DNA of 64,000 bases from Streptomyces sp. NBC_01237 (GCF_035917275.1 NZ_CP108510.1:186001-250000); one strand, 5' to 3'; shown: positions 9,189-17,706, counted from the first letter of the stretch. The notes: generated by a model not told the origin, from the sequence alone. Numbers and translations: made by a program.

Positions 9189-9204
9189 GCAACTTCTGAA
9201 GTGC
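9189..9204 (-). promoter_or_regulatory. cluster element, variant copy (CAACT-N7-TGC)
   Basis: GCAACTTCTGAAGTGC on the plus strand differs in one of the eight consensus bases from CATCT-N7-TGC. It abuts the stop codon of the MFS gene (9205) and marks the left border of the element's distribution. It may be a fortuitous match. Confidence 0.35.
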
Positions 9205-10506
9205 TCATCCGACCAGGCTGAAGCCGGAGGGTTTGGAGGTGGGTGCGGGGGCGGGCGAGCGGATGAGGACCGCGGGCCACGCGAGCAGGACCATGGCCAT
9301 CACTCCGGCGACGAACCAGCCGGAAGCACCGCGCTCACCGAGGTAGGTGGCGAGTGCCGGTGCGATGCCGCCGAGGACGGCCGAGGTGACGGCGTTGGGC
9401 AGACCCAGCCCCAGCGCACGGTTCTCCGTGGGGAAGAGCTCGCAGAGAATGCCGGGAAGGGTCGTCGTGACGCAGGTCAGGTAGACCGTGCCGCTGAGAT
9501 AGGTGAACAGCAGGCTGGTGAAGGTGCCCTCGATGGTCAGGAAGGTGTAGGAACCGGCGACGGCGAAGGCGACGCTCGCCGACAGCAGGAAGCGCCGGGC
9601 ACCCACCTTGTCGGCGAGAAGGCCGATCGGAACGTTGACGATCATGAGGATCGCCGTGGCGCAGACGACGACCCAGAACATCAGCCCCGGGGCGAGTTTC
9701 TGCCCCATGGACGGCACCACGGAGGTCCACGTTCCGCCCACCACCGCCATGCCCGCGATGAACAGCACGGACCTCAGGACCTGACGGCGGTACGTCACGA
9801 GGACCTGGCGCAGGGAACCGCGGGCCGGACGCTCGCCGGCCTCGCGCCGGAAGACCTCGGTCTCGGCGAGCTGACGACGCATGATCATCAGCACCGCGCC
9901 GAAGAGTCCGCCGACGAGGAAGGGGACGCGCCAGCCCCACGAGGCCATGGCCTCGGAGCCGAGCACCGCCGTGAGGCCGCCGCCGAGGAGGGAGGCGGTG
10001 AACGCGCCCGCGACGGTGGTGAGCGAGAAGAGACTGCCGTACAGGGACTTGCGGCGCTGGGGCGCCACCTCCATGAGATAGGCGGCGGCGGCCGGCCACT
10101 CTCCGCCCGAGGAGATGCCCTGGGCGATACGGGCCAGGATCAGGACCGCCGGGGCGAGGAACCCGATCTGGTCGTAGGTGGGGGTGATGCCGATCAGCAC
10201 GGAACCGGCGGTCATCAGGCTGATGGCGAGCATCAGGGCGGGGCGTCGTCCGCGCCGGTCGGCGAGGCGGCCCAGCAGGATGCCGCCCAGCGGACGGACC
10301 AGGACACCGATGCCGAGTACGGCGAACGCGCCGATCAGGGAGGTGACCGGGTTGGAGGACGGGAAGAAGCGGGCTGCGAAGAGATGGGCGAAGAGCCCGT
10401 ATCCGAGCCAGTCGAAGGATTCGACGAAGTTGCCGACGACGGTCGCGGTGACCGCTCGGCGGTGGGCGCGCTCCGGGGAGAGCGGCTTGGATGTCTGACC
10501 GGGCAT
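9205..10506 (-). CDS. MFS transporter, metabolite:H+ symporter (MHS) type
   Basis: The 433-residue protein has about 12 predicted membrane segments. The MHS/ProP-like signature includes GNFVESFDWLGYG near the N-terminus, the loop GRLADRRGRRPAL, and GISSGGEWPAAAAYLMEV. MHS members import small organic acids or betaines by proton symport. Here it follows an AhpD-like gene by 13 bp, so the two are probably co-transcribed. Its substrate, and whether it belongs to the pathway, are not known. Confidence 0.85.
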   Translation of the reverse strand: MPGQTSKPLSPERAHRRAVTATVVGNFVESFDWLGYGLFAHLFAARFFPSSNPVTSLIGAFAVLGIGVLVRPLGGILLGRLADRRGRRPALMLAISLMTAGSVLIGITPTYDQIGFLAPAVLILARIAQGISSGGEWPAAAAYLMEVAPQRRKSLYGSLFSLTTVAGAFTASLLGGGLTAVLGSEAMASWGWRVPFLVGGLFGAVLMIMRRQLAETEVFRREAGERPARGSLRQVLVTYRRQVLRSVLFIAGMAVVGGTWTSVVPSMGQKLAPGLMFWVVVCATAILMIVNVPIGLLADKVGARRFLLSASVAFAVAGSYTFLTIEGTFTSLLFTYLSGTVYLTCVTTTLPGILCELFPTENRALGLGLPNAVTSAVLGGIAPALATYLGERGASGWFVAGVMAMVLLAWPAVLIRSPAPAPTSKPSGFSLVG

Positions 10507-10519
10507 GTGGTCCCGCCTC

Positions 10520-11059
10520 TCAGATGATGGGGGCGTAGCCGTGGGCGGTGATCCGCCGGCCCGACTCCTCGTAGTAACCCGGTTCGCCCGGCAGCTCGGT
10601 GTCGAGGCCGCTGACGTAGCGGTTGTACATGCAGAACGCCGAGGCGATCAGGACGGTGTCGTGCAGATGCGCGTCCGTGGCGCCCTCGGCGCGGGCCGCG
10701 GCCACCACGTCGTCCGGGACGGGGCGGGCCGCGTCGCGGACCTCCGCGGCGATCCGCAGCAGGGCCCGCAGCAGCGGGGACAGCGGCGCCGTGTCCACGT
10801 GGTGGTGGACGGCCTTGACCAGGTCGGCTCCGCCTGCCAGTTGGGCCGCCGCGGCGGCGCCGTGGGTGTCGGCGCAGAAGCGGGTCCCGTTGAGTTCCGA
10901 GACGTACGAGGCGATGAGTTCGCGTTCCCCGCGGCTCAGCGGCGACGGTCCGCGCAGGAGGGCGTCGGCGAGCGCGTTGAGCGGGGCGGCGGTGTCGGGG
11001 CGTTCGGTCATCAGGCCTCTGATGCCGGGAAGGCCGTTGGTGAGCGCTATGTGCGGCAC
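10520..11059 (-). CDS. AhpD-like (carboxymuconolactone decarboxylase family) protein, copy 1
   Basis: The 179-residue product (GTG start, AAAGGA 8 bases upstream) has the all-helical AhpD/CMD fold. The active-site loop reads SELNGTRFCADTH, so one Cys and the His remain, but the first Cys of the usual CxxC is Thr. FCMYNRYVSGL is a second conserved segment. A close paralogue lies at 61056-61589, at the other end of the cluster. The family includes peroxidase partners and decarboxylases; loss of the CxxC argues against disulfide-based peroxidase chemistry. It is followed directly by the MHS transporter. Confidence 0.8.
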   Translation of the reverse strand: MPHIALTNGLPGIRGLMTERPDTAAPLNALADALLRGPSPLSRGERELIASYVSELNGTRFCADTHGAAAAAQLAGGADLVKAVHHHVDTAPLSPLLRALLRIAAEVRDAARPVPDDVVAAARAEGATDAHLHDTVLIASAFCMYNRYVSGLDTELPGEPGYYEESGRRITAHGYAPII

Positions 11060-11227
11060 CGGGTGTGTCCTTTGCTGGTGGCTGTCTCACGGATAGGGGT
11101 TCATCGTCGGCAACCGCTCGATGGGCGGCCAACTCCCGTTGTGCGCAGGGGGTGGTGGCCCGGTCGGTGCGGTTCCGGGGTGAGGCCGGGAAGCTCGCGG
11201 ACCTGCGTCAGCGGGCGCGGGGGCCCG

Positions 11228-11362
11228 TGCAGGAGCCGGAGCTGCTGCCGGAGCGGAAGCCTGAGCGGGAGCCTGAGCGGGAGCCGGAGCTACCGGCGGA
11301 GCCGGAGTGGGAGCCGGAGCTGCTGCCGGAGCCGGAGTGGGAGCTGCTGCCGGAGCCGGTGC
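11228..11362. repeat. degenerate hexanucleotide repeat tract (GAGCCG/CTGCCG type)
   Basis: About 135 bp consist of imperfect tandem GAGCCG, GAGCTG and CTGCCG units, reading as Glu-Pro repeats on one strand and Ala-Pro or Gly-Ser on the other. It begins where the metK remnant loses homology, so it looks like expansion inside or next to a decaying gene. No convincing protein is encoded. Confidence 0.7.
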
Positions 11363-11369
11363 GCCCCGT

Positions 11370-11615
11370 GGGTCGGCACGCATCGACTCGGGTGTCCCGT
11401 CGCACGTGTGACCGGACAGCGGGCCCTGATCGCCCGCACCGCCGGTGACCGCACCCGAGATACGCCGGACCCGTGGTGGTCAGGGTCTCGGCAGCGACGC
11501 GCCCGGCGGGGTCCTCACGCGGGTGCGCGTCGAAAAGCGTGTCGCTGAGCGGGTCGGCGTTCGTACCGGGGTGACCCTCGGTGACAGCTTCCGAGGTGAA
11601 GAGCCTATTTCGCAT
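11370..11615 (-). pseudogene. metK: remnant of S-adenosylmethionine synthetase gene
   Basis: From ATG 11615 the minus strand reads [16 protein letters not shown], then [10 protein letters not shown] and [17 protein letters not shown], closely following the N-terminus of actinobacterial MetK. After about 50 residues homology stops. It resumes in another frame at 11452-11370 with [20 protein letters not shown], matching the later GAGDQGLMFGY...DETP..MP region. About 65 codons are deleted, the frame is shifted, the GHPDK motif has become GHPGT, and the rest is replaced by repeats. It cannot be functional; a complete metK must lie elsewhere. Confidence 0.8.
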
Positions 11616-11750
11616 ATGCCTGCCCCTGCTGGAATGACCGTGCGGACGGGTCATCAGACACAGGACGCTTCGGGGGAGGCAAGCGGACTTGGCGAAGTCG
11701 TCGGAGAAAGAGCACGACGGCGGATGTGCGGCTCGCCGCCGGAGGGGCGA

Positions 11751-11816
11751 CCGCTCCCCTCCCCCTCCAGGCGCGGGAGGGGAAACCGGCTGACCGGGGA
11801 GAGGGAGGGGGAGCGG
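11751..11816 (-). terminator. imperfect stem-loop after the apoprotein gene
   Basis: A CCGCTCCCCTCCC-type arm at 11751 can pair, with a bulge, with GGGAGGGGGAGCGG ending about 11816. It lies directly downstream of the apoprotein stop (11825) on the minus strand. Confidence 0.4.
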
Positions 11817-11824
11817 GTCGTGGG

Positions 11825-12265
11825 TCAGGCGAAGGTGATCACCTGACCGCCGCCCTCGCCCGAGCCGGTGCCCAGGCCGATCTGGCAGGCGGTGACCTTA
11901 CAGTTCACGCTGCCCCACGGCTCGGTGGCGGAGCCCACCACTGCCTGGAAGGTCGAACGCACGACGATCTGCGTGCTGATCTTGCCCTGGGCGTCGGCGG
12001 TGATGTCCGAGGCGGTGCCGGCATTGCAGCCGTACACGCCCGGCTCGACGAAGGCGCACTGCCCCGCGTGGTAGACGGTTCCGGGCGTCAGGCCGGTCGC
12101 GGAGAGCGTCACCGTCGTCCCGTCGGCGAGTCCGGAGGCCGGAGTCACCGTGACGACCGGTGCGGCCGCCAGCGCGCTCGGGGTCGCGGCGACCCCAAGA
12201 CCTATGGCCAGAGCTGCGGTGGCGCCGACGCGGGTGATGAGGCCGAGCTTGTTCTTGACGGTCAC
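11825..12265 (-). CDS. secreted enediyne chromophore-binding apoprotein (neocarzinostatin/macromomycin family)
   Basis: The 146-residue precursor has a signal peptide ([20 protein letters not shown] to ALA|AP) and a ~113-residue beta-sandwich. Family marks are [28 protein letters not shown] and [10 protein letters not shown]. The two disulfide pairs correspond to [11 protein letters not shown] and CKVTAC. By memory it is closer to macromomycin/auromomycin apoprotein than to those of neocarzinostatin or C-1027. Such proteins carry and protect a nine-membered enediyne and deliver it outside the cell. GTG 12265 follows TAGGAG. It is divergent from an efflux pump, and the shared region holds two cluster elements. 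Confidence 0.92.
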   Translation of the reverse strand: MTVKNKLGLITRVGATAALAIGLGVAATPSALAAAPVVTVTPASGLADGTTVTLSATGLTPGTVYHAGQCAFVEPGVYGCNAGTASDITADAQGKISTQIVVRSTFQAVVGSATEPWGSVNCKVTACQIGLGTGSGEGGGQVITFA

Positions 12266-12348
12266 GTGGACTCCTAGTCAGATGCGGAAGAGGTACAGCC
12301 TGTTCCGGCTGCTGCAACGATGACGTTACGGAGCTCGCTGCGACTTAG

Positions 12349-12364
12349 GCATCTTCCAAGTTGC
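12349..12364 (-). promoter_or_regulatory. cluster element CATCT-N7-TGC upstream of the apoprotein gene
   Basis: GCATCTTCCAAGTTGC, about 84 bp before the GTG. Its last bases run into the tandem 20-bp repeat at 12361. Confidence 0.7.
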
Positions 12365-12400
12365 TTTCCGAATTTCGCCGTTGCTTTCCGAAATTCGCCG
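12361..12400. repeat. two tandem 20-bp repeats in the apoprotein/efflux promoter region
   Basis: TTGCTTTCCGAATTTCGCCG is followed at once by TTGCTTTCCGAAATTCGCCG, one base different. Each contains a CGAAnTTCG-like small palindrome. Repeats phased at 20 bp are typical of operator arrays. The first overlaps the TTGC end of the cluster element. Confidence 0.7.
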
Positions 12401-12472
12401 GTGGCATACATTCAAGTGTTCGTGAAGGCCGGATACCGGGAGACCTCGAACAGCCGGCCGCGGGAACAGAGA

Positions 12473-12488
12473 GCACGCAGTGAGATGC
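12473..12488 (+). promoter_or_regulatory. cluster element (plus orientation) upstream of the efflux pump gene
   Basis: GCACGCAGTGAGATGC is the reverse complement form of CATCT-N7-TGC. It lies 114-138 bp before the two possible starts of the MFS gene. Confidence 0.6.
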
Positions 12489-12626
12489 GGACGGCCGCTC
12501 GCGCGCGAGACCGTGTGAGGTGGACTCGACGGTACCGACGACCCGGCCCCTACGGCCCTTGACCACCTTCATCACGGGTGCCACGGCTCCACCTCCACAC
12601 TCATGACGACGGGAAGTTTGAGGCAC

Positions 12627-14282
12627 ATGACTGTAGGCAGTGCTCCCAAGGCAGGGCGGAAGGAGTGGATCGGGCTGGGTATCCTCGCCCTCCCCACCCT
12701 TCTTGTGGCCCTCGACGTGTTCGTACTCCTTCTGGCACTGCCGCATCTGAGCGCGGATCTCGGTGCCGATTCCACCCAGCAGCTGTGGATCATGGACATC
12801 TACGGCTTCATGGTCGCCGGATTCCTCGTCACGATGGGAACGCTCGGTGACCGCATCGGCCGTCGCAAGCTGCTGCTGATCGGTGCCGCCGCCTTCGGCG
12901 CGGCCTCGCTGGCCGCCGCGTTCGCCACCAGCCCCGGCATGCTGATCGCCGCCCGTGTCCTGCTCGGCATCGCCGGTGCGAGCCTGACACCGTCCACGCT
13001 CTCCCTCATCACCACGATGTTCCAGGACGCCAAGCAGCGCACGGTCGCCATCAGCCTCTGGGCCAGCTGCTTCACCCTGGGCGCCATCATCGGCCCGCTG
13101 CTCGGCGGCGTCATGCTGGAGTACTTCTGGTGGGGCTCGCTCTTCCTCATCGGCGTACCGGTGATGGTCCTGCTCCTGATCGTGGGACCGCGCGTCCTGC
13201 CGGAGTTCAAGAACGGCGAGGCGGGCGGGATCGACTTCCCGAGCGTCCTGCTGAACGTCGGCGCCACCATTCCGGTCATCTACGGAATCAAGGAGCTCGC
13301 CCGCAACGGCTGGGAGGCCCTCCCCGTCGTCACCCTCGTCGTCGGACTGGTGCTGGGTGTGCTGTTCGTGCAGCGCCAGCGCCGTCTGTCCAGCCCGCTG
13401 CTGGACGTGAGCCTGTTCGCGCACAGCCGCTTCACCGCCGCGCTGCTGGCCCTGCTCGCCTACAGCATCATCGGCGGCACGGTCATGCTGTTCATGACCC
13501 AGTACTTCCAGTCGGCGCAGCGGATGTCGCCGTTCGAGGCGGGTCTCGGGCTGTTGCCCGGCATGGCCGCGGCCACCGTCTCCTTCGGGGTGTGCCCGAT
13601 CATCGCCCGCAAGGTGCGTCCCGCGTACGTCATCGGCGCGGGGATCGCCGGTGTGGTCGCCGTGCTGCTGACCTTCTCCCAGCTCAACCCGGAGTCGGGC
13701 ACGGCCGTTCTGATCGTGGGCTTCGCCGTGTTCTCCTTCTGCGGCGCTCCGATCGTGGCGCTGGGGACCAACATGGTGGTCGGAACCGTTCCGTCGGAGA
13801 AGGCCGGTTCGGCCGGTGCCCTGTCGCAGATGAGCAATGAGTTCGGTGCGGCGCTGGGGGTGGCGACCCTGGGAACCCTGGGCCTCGCCGTCTACCGTTC
13901 CGACATCGCCGACTCCGTGCCCGAGGGCGTGCCCGCCGGAGCCGCGGAGGCCACCCGGGACAGTGTCGCCGGGGCGTCGGCCGCCGCGGACAGTCTGCCC
14001 GAGCAGGTGGGCAACGCACTGATGGACGCCGCCCGGGTCGCCTTCACCGGGGGCCTGCACACCGTCGCCACGGTCAGCGCCATTCTGATCGGGATCGCCG
14101 GCGTGTTCTTCGTCGTCCTGCTGCGCCATGTACCGCCGGTCGGTGCCGAGGCGCCGGAGGAGGCGGAGGCGCAGGCCCCGGAGGAGTCCGGGGAGAAGGC
14201 CGCGGCGTCCGCCGACGCTCCGGTGGACCCCGCCGGTACGACGGGCACCCCGGGCACGACGGAGAAGTCGCTGTCGGTGTGA
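12627..14282 (+). CDS. 14-TM MFS drug efflux pump (DHA2/EmrB-QacA type)
   Basis: The 551-residue membrane protein has motif A in GTLGDRIGRRKLLL, motif C-like ASCFTLGAIIGPLLGG, and a DHA2 length. A hydrophilic, Ala/Glu/Pro-rich C-terminal tail of about 50 residues follows. DHA2 pumps expel hydrophobic drugs by proton antiport. Placed divergently from the apoprotein, it is the obvious self-resistance exporter of the chromophore, as similar pumps are in C-1027-type clusters. ATG 12627 has GAGG close upstream; ATG 12603 (8 residues longer) is possible but has no ribosome binding site. Confidence 0.88.
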   Translation: MTVGSAPKAGRKEWIGLGILALPTLLVALDVFVLLLALPHLSADLGADSTQQLWIMDIYGFMVAGFLVTMGTLGDRIGRRKLLLIGAAAFGAASLAAAFATSPGMLIAARVLLGIAGASLTPSTLSLITTMFQDAKQRTVAISLWASCFTLGAIIGPLLGGVMLEYFWWGSLFLIGVPVMVLLLIVGPRVLPEFKNGEAGGIDFPSVLLNVGATIPVIYGIKELARNGWEALPVVTLVVGLVLGVLFVQRQRRLSSPLLDVSLFAHSRFTAALLALLAYSIIGGTVMLFMTQYFQSAQRMSPFEAGLGLLPGMAAATVSFGVCPIIARKVRPAYVIGAGIAGVVAVLLTFSQLNPESGTAVLIVGFAVFSFCGAPIVALGTNMVVGTVPSEKAGSAGALSQMSNEFGAALGVATLGTLGLAVYRSDIADSVPEGVPAGAAEATRDSVAGASAAADSLPEQVGNALMDAARVAFTGGLHTVATVSAILIGIAGVFFVVLLRHVPPVGAEAPEEAEAQAPEESGEKAAASADAPVDPAGTTGTPGTTEKSLSV

Positions 14283-14311
14283 CGTCCGCGCCCCGCTCCT
14301 GAACGCTCACC

Positions 14312-14342
14312 GATGGCCCCCGCCCCGCAGGCGGGGGCCATC
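14312..14342. terminator. hairpin terminator after the efflux gene
   Basis: GATGGCCCCCGCC, loop CCGCA, then the exact complement; 30 bp after the stop codon. Confidence 0.8.
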
Positions 14343-14428
14343 AGCCGTATGTGCGGCCCCCGTCCGGCCCCGGTGGCGGTCACAGGCGCCCTGCCGCAGC
14401 CGTGGCGCGGCGCCGGGCGCACCGGAAC

Positions 14429-14464
14429 GCGGTGTGCCCCCGGACGGATCCGGGGGCACACCGC
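14429..14464. terminator. hairpin terminator between convergent genes
   Basis: GCGGTGTGCCCCCGGA, loop CGGA, then the exact complement. It ends 10 bp before the stop of the minus-strand FAD oxidoreductase, so it serves that gene and probably both directions. Confidence 0.8.
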
Positions 14465-14474
14465 GTGCGGGGTG

Positions 14475-15860
14475 TCAGAGAGCGGCCGCTCCGGCGGAGA
14501 CGTCGTCCGCGAAGACGCCGCGCGGGTCGTACCAGCGGCGGATCCGGGCGACGGCCGCCGCCCGGTCCTCGGTGAGGTGGCGTTGCGGCCGGGTGAATCC
14601 CTCCACGAGGGAGGGCACGGTACGGCCGGTGTCCCAGGGCGCGAGGGCCGCGCGCACCGTCGCGCAGTGCTTCTCCAGGGCCTCCACGGTCACCGGGCCG
14701 AACGGGGGGCCCGATCCCATGTAGGCGTACGCCGCGTCCACCTGGTTCAGGACGCCGCCCGCCGGGTCCTCCTCGGCGAACGCGCCGCCGAGCTGGCGGA
14801 GTGTGGCGACGGCCAGTGGTGAGCCGGAGTCCGCCCCCACGGCGCCCAGGAACGCCTCGGCGCCGTCGTCACCGAGCTCCCGCAGCAGGAAGTGGTCGCC
14901 GATGAAGGGGACCGGGTCGGCCGGGTCCATGTGTGCGTCGAGCACCCCGGCCGGTCCGGTGAGCGCCCAGGTGTCGAGCAGGGCGGGCGCGATCTCCCGC
15001 AGCGTTCCCAGGAGTTCGTCCGCGTGCCGCTGGGCCGCGGGGACGTCGTGCGCCGTCGGCGCCAGGACGGCTCCGTCCACGCAGAGCACGGGTCCGGCGG
15101 CGAGCTGCGGCGGGACGCCGGGGACCGGGGGCAGGTTCATCAGGCGCAGTGAGGTGGTGGCCTCCCGCGGCGCGTCCTTCGTCCAGGCGCGCCAGGCCGC
15201 CAGCAGCGGTCCGGCGTCGGCCGCCGACCAGTACGTCGCGCCGGTGACGACCTTCGCCACCGGGAAGAGGGCGACCTCCACGGCGGTGACGACGCCGAAG
15301 CCGCCGCCTCCGCCGCGCAGGGCCCAGAACAGTTCGGGTTCGGTCGTGGCGTCCGCGCGGACGCATCCGCCGTCGGCGGTGACGAGTTCGATCGCCCGCA
15401 CCGTGTTCGCGGCCAGTCCGGTGCGGCGGCCGTAGAAGCTGACGCCGCCGCCGAGCAGGTATCCGATCACCCCGACATCGGCCGCGGATCCGTGTGCCGC
15501 GCCGAGTCCGTGCGGCGCCGCCGCCCTGACGACATCGCCCCAGCGGGCGCCCGCCGGAATCCTGGCGGTGCGCGTGGCCGTGTCGATCTCCACCTCGCCC
15601 GCCGGGGCGGTGCGGATCAGCGCGGAGCCGTCGAGCGGGCGTACGGCCCCGGCGGCGTGCCCGGAGGTGTGCACCCGGACGGTGAGGCCCCGGCGGGTGG
15701 CCGCGAGCACCGCGGCCCGGACCTCGGCCGGCCCGCGTGCGGTGACGGCGGCGGCCGGGTGGGCGGGGGCGGCGAGGTTGAAGACCCGGGCGGCCTCCTC
15801 GTAGTGGGGGGTGCCCGGTTCGGCGAGGGCGTCGTCGTCGCGCACATCGGCCGTACTCAT
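14475..15860 (-). CDS. FAD-linked oxidoreductase (VAO/berberine-bridge type)
   Basis: The 461-residue protein has a PCMH FAD-binding domain (VRVHTSGHAAGAV with the His that usually carries covalent FAD; GVIGYLLGGGVSFYGR; LRGGGGGFGVVTAVEV) and a C-terminal BBE segment (YDPRGVFADD). The second covalent anchor, a Cys before the LGGG loop in bicovalent members, is absent, so a single His link is expected. Family members oxidise alcohols, aldehydes or amines with O2. The start overlaps the stop of the upstream methyltransferase by ATGA, and AGGAGGAG precedes it, so the two are translationally coupled. Substrate unknown. Confidence 0.88.
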   Translation of the reverse strand: MSTADVRDDDALAEPGTPHYEEAARVFNLAAPAHPAAAVTARGPAEVRAAVLAATRRGLTVRVHTSGHAAGAVRPLDGSALIRTAPAGEVEIDTATRTARIPAGARWGDVVRAAAPHGLGAAHGSAADVGVIGYLLGGGVSFYGRRTGLAANTVRAIELVTADGGCVRADATTEPELFWALRGGGGGFGVVTAVEVALFPVAKVVTGATYWSAADAGPLLAAWRAWTKDAPREATTSLRLMNLPPVPGVPPQLAAGPVLCVDGAVLAPTAHDVPAAQRHADELLGTLREIAPALLDTWALTGPAGVLDAHMDPADPVPFIGDHFLLRELGDDGAEAFLGAVGADSGSPLAVATLRQLGGAFAEEDPAGGVLNQVDAAYAYMGSGPPFGPVTVEALEKHCATVRAALAPWDTGRTVPSLVEGFTRPQRHLTEDRAAAVARIRRWYDPRGVFADDVSAGAAAL

Positions 15861-17404
15861 GAACGGGTCTCCTCCTGGTCGTCGCGGACGGCGGTCAGAA
15901 AGACGAACGTCCCCGGTCCGCTCTCCTCGCGCACGGTCAGGCCCGCCGCGGCCAGCCAGCGGCCGAGGTCCTCGGGGTCGAACAGCTGGAGTCCTCCGTC
16001 GTGCTGGGGGAACCTGTGGGCCGACTGGAAGTAGCTGTAGACCGGGTCCTCGGAGCGACGGAACGTCAGCACCGTGAAGGTGCCGCCGGGCCGCAGGATC
16101 CGGCCGACCTCGGTGATCGCCGCCTCGGCCTCGTGGTAGAAGGCCTGGAGGGCGTTCCAGCAGACGACCGCGCCGACCGACGCGTCCGCGAAGGGCAGGT
16201 CGGAGGCGCCGGCCAGTACCGAGGGGACGTCGGGAAGCCGGCCGCGCAGCACGTTGAGCATGGGCAGTGAGCTGTCGACGGCGACCAGCCGGTCGGCACC
16301 GACGGTCTCGGCGATGACGGTGGTCCAGCGTCCGGCTCCGGCGGCGAGGTCGACCACCGGGCCGTCGACCGGCTGTATGTGGGTGGCGAGGTAGTGGTCC
16401 TCGTCGGCCGGGGTCACCTGGCCGCCCCAGTTGGAGCCGGAGACGCGCAGGAAGGAGGGCCGGGCCACCGCTTCGTAGAACAGCCCCATGCTGGGCACCT
16501 GGGAGAGCTTCTCCAGGAAGTCGTCGACGGCACCGTCCCCGGTGGCGGGCGCGGTCAGGTCGAGGATGCCGTTCGCGGCGGGGTAACGGGCCGGGCAGCC
16601 GGTGCAGTTCAGGAGGTCCTCGGCGGGCTCCAGGGTGCCGCGGCAGGCCGGGCAGCGCAGGGCGCCGGTGTGCGGTGCGAAGAGGGAGGTGTCGGCGGGC
16701 GGCGCGCTGGCGTGGGCCCGGTCGGGCACGGTGGCCGCGGGGGCGTCCTGCGGGTCGCCGTTGCGGACCGCCCAGTAGGCGCGGGCGCCGATGCAGCCGA
16801 GCACCGTCCGGGTGTCGTTCTCCCAGGCCGCCCGGATCTGCTCGCCGCTGAGCGCCTTGATCCAGCTCGCGTCGAAGGCCCGCTCGTCCTCGTTGAGGGT
16901 CCAGGCCGACGGGGAGGGCCACACCCGGCCGAGGTCGGGCCGCTCGGGGTCGAGTTCGCTCAGCCCGCGGTGCAGCCGTGACAGGTCCTCGGGCTCCAGA
17001 CCGAGGTCCAGGGTGGCGGTGAGGATCGTGTCCCGGTCGGCCGGGAAGTGTGCGAGGAGATAGAGCAGCGCGAGGGTGAGCGGCGTGCCGATGCCGTCGG
17101 TGCGCACCAGGTCGAGGTAGAGGCCGAGGTGGGCGCGGATCTCCTCGGTGACCGGTCCGGCCGCCGGGTACTCGGCCTCGGCGAGCAGTCCGAGCAGGAT
17201 CGCCAGGTGGCCCCGGCTGTCGTGGTCGGACCGTTCGAGCGCGGCCACCAGCGACGGCACGGCCGCGAGCGCGGCGGGCGAGAGTTCGCCCTGGTGCCAG
17301 AGGCCGTCCACCAGGGCGCGGAACTTTGCCTCGCGGACCTCCGGGGCCGCGTCGGCGAAGGCGTCGACAAGGCCGGCGGCGGCGTGAGCGGTGGAGAAGT
17401 TCAT
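15857..17404 (-). CDS. methyltransferase with N-terminal helical repeat domain and zinc-ribbon (Trm112-like) insert
   Basis: The 515-residue product has three parts. Residues ~1-200 are Leu/Ala-rich helical pairs resembling HEAT repeats (AALAAVPSLVAALERS, GHLAILLGLLAEAEYP). At ~250-285 there is a zinc-ribbon, CPACRGTLEP...LLNCTGC. The rest is a class I SAM-methyltransferase: VVDLAAGAGRWT, VAVDSSLPML, ASDLPFADASVGAVVCWNALQ. It is therefore a SAM-dependent methyltransferase acting on an unknown substrate; the helical domain may dock a protein partner. First gene of a two-gene operon with the FAD oxidoreductase; a cluster element lies 120 bp upstream. Confidence 0.85.
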   Translation of the reverse strand: MNFSTAHAAAGLVDAFADAAPEVREAKFRALVDGLWHQGELSPAALAAVPSLVAALERSDHDSRGHLAILLGLLAEAEYPAAGPVTEEIRAHLGLYLDLVRTDGIGTPLTLALLYLLAHFPADRDTILTATLDLGLEPEDLSRLHRGLSELDPERPDLGRVWPSPSAWTLNEDERAFDASWIKALSGEQIRAAWENDTRTVLGCIGARAYWAVRNGDPQDAPAATVPDRAHASAPPADTSLFAPHTGALRCPACRGTLEPAEDLLNCTGCPARYPAANGILDLTAPATGDGAVDDFLEKLSQVPSMGLFYEAVARPSFLRVSGSNWGGQVTPADEDHYLATHIQPVDGPVVDLAAGAGRWTTVIAETVGADRLVAVDSSLPMLNVLRGRLPDVPSVLAGASDLPFADASVGAVVCWNALQAFYHEAEAAITEVGRILRPGGTFTVLTFRRSEDPVYSYFQSAHRFPQHDGGLQLFDPEDLGRWLAAAGLTVREESGPGTFVFLTAVRDDQEETRS

Positions 17405-17523
17405 CTACGCGTCCTCTCGGGATCGGTGCGGCAGGGCCTGTGCCGCGTGGGGGCACGACGGCGCGCCGAGCGCGCCGGGCCGGTCACCCGGACGGTGATG
17501 CTTCCAGTGGGCGGGAGCCGCGC

Positions 17524-17539
17524 GCATCTTCTGAACTGC
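17524..17539 (-). promoter_or_regulatory. cluster element upstream of the methyltransferase operon
   Basis: GCATCTTCTGAACTGC on the plus strand, 120 bp before the minus-strand ATG. It is paired with an opposite-facing copy 22 bp to the right. Confidence 0.75.
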
Positions 17540-17561
17540 GCTGACGCTCCGGGCCCATGGA

Positions 17562-17577
17562 GCAATTCGCAAGATGC
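17562..17577 (+). promoter_or_regulatory. cluster element upstream of the epoxide hydrolase gene
   Basis: GCAATTCGCAAGATGC, reverse orientation, 130 bp before ATG 17707. With the copy at 17524 it forms a symmetrical divergent control region. Confidence 0.75.
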
Positions 17578-17706
17578 GGCGGGCTTCGGCGGCGGCGGAC
17601 GATACAGCCGGGCGCGCCGAGTGCGGCCGGGGCCGATCCGGTCGCCGGTGAGCCCTCCATCCGCCTTCGACGACCCTTTCCGGCCCGGACATCACGGAGT
17701 GCTCCC

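Noticed and set aside
11208..11654. 148-codon minus-strand ORF covering the metK homology as a functional protein
   Set aside because: Homology is interrupted by a frameshift and deletion, and the rest is Gly/Ser repeat, so it is annotated as a pseudogene.
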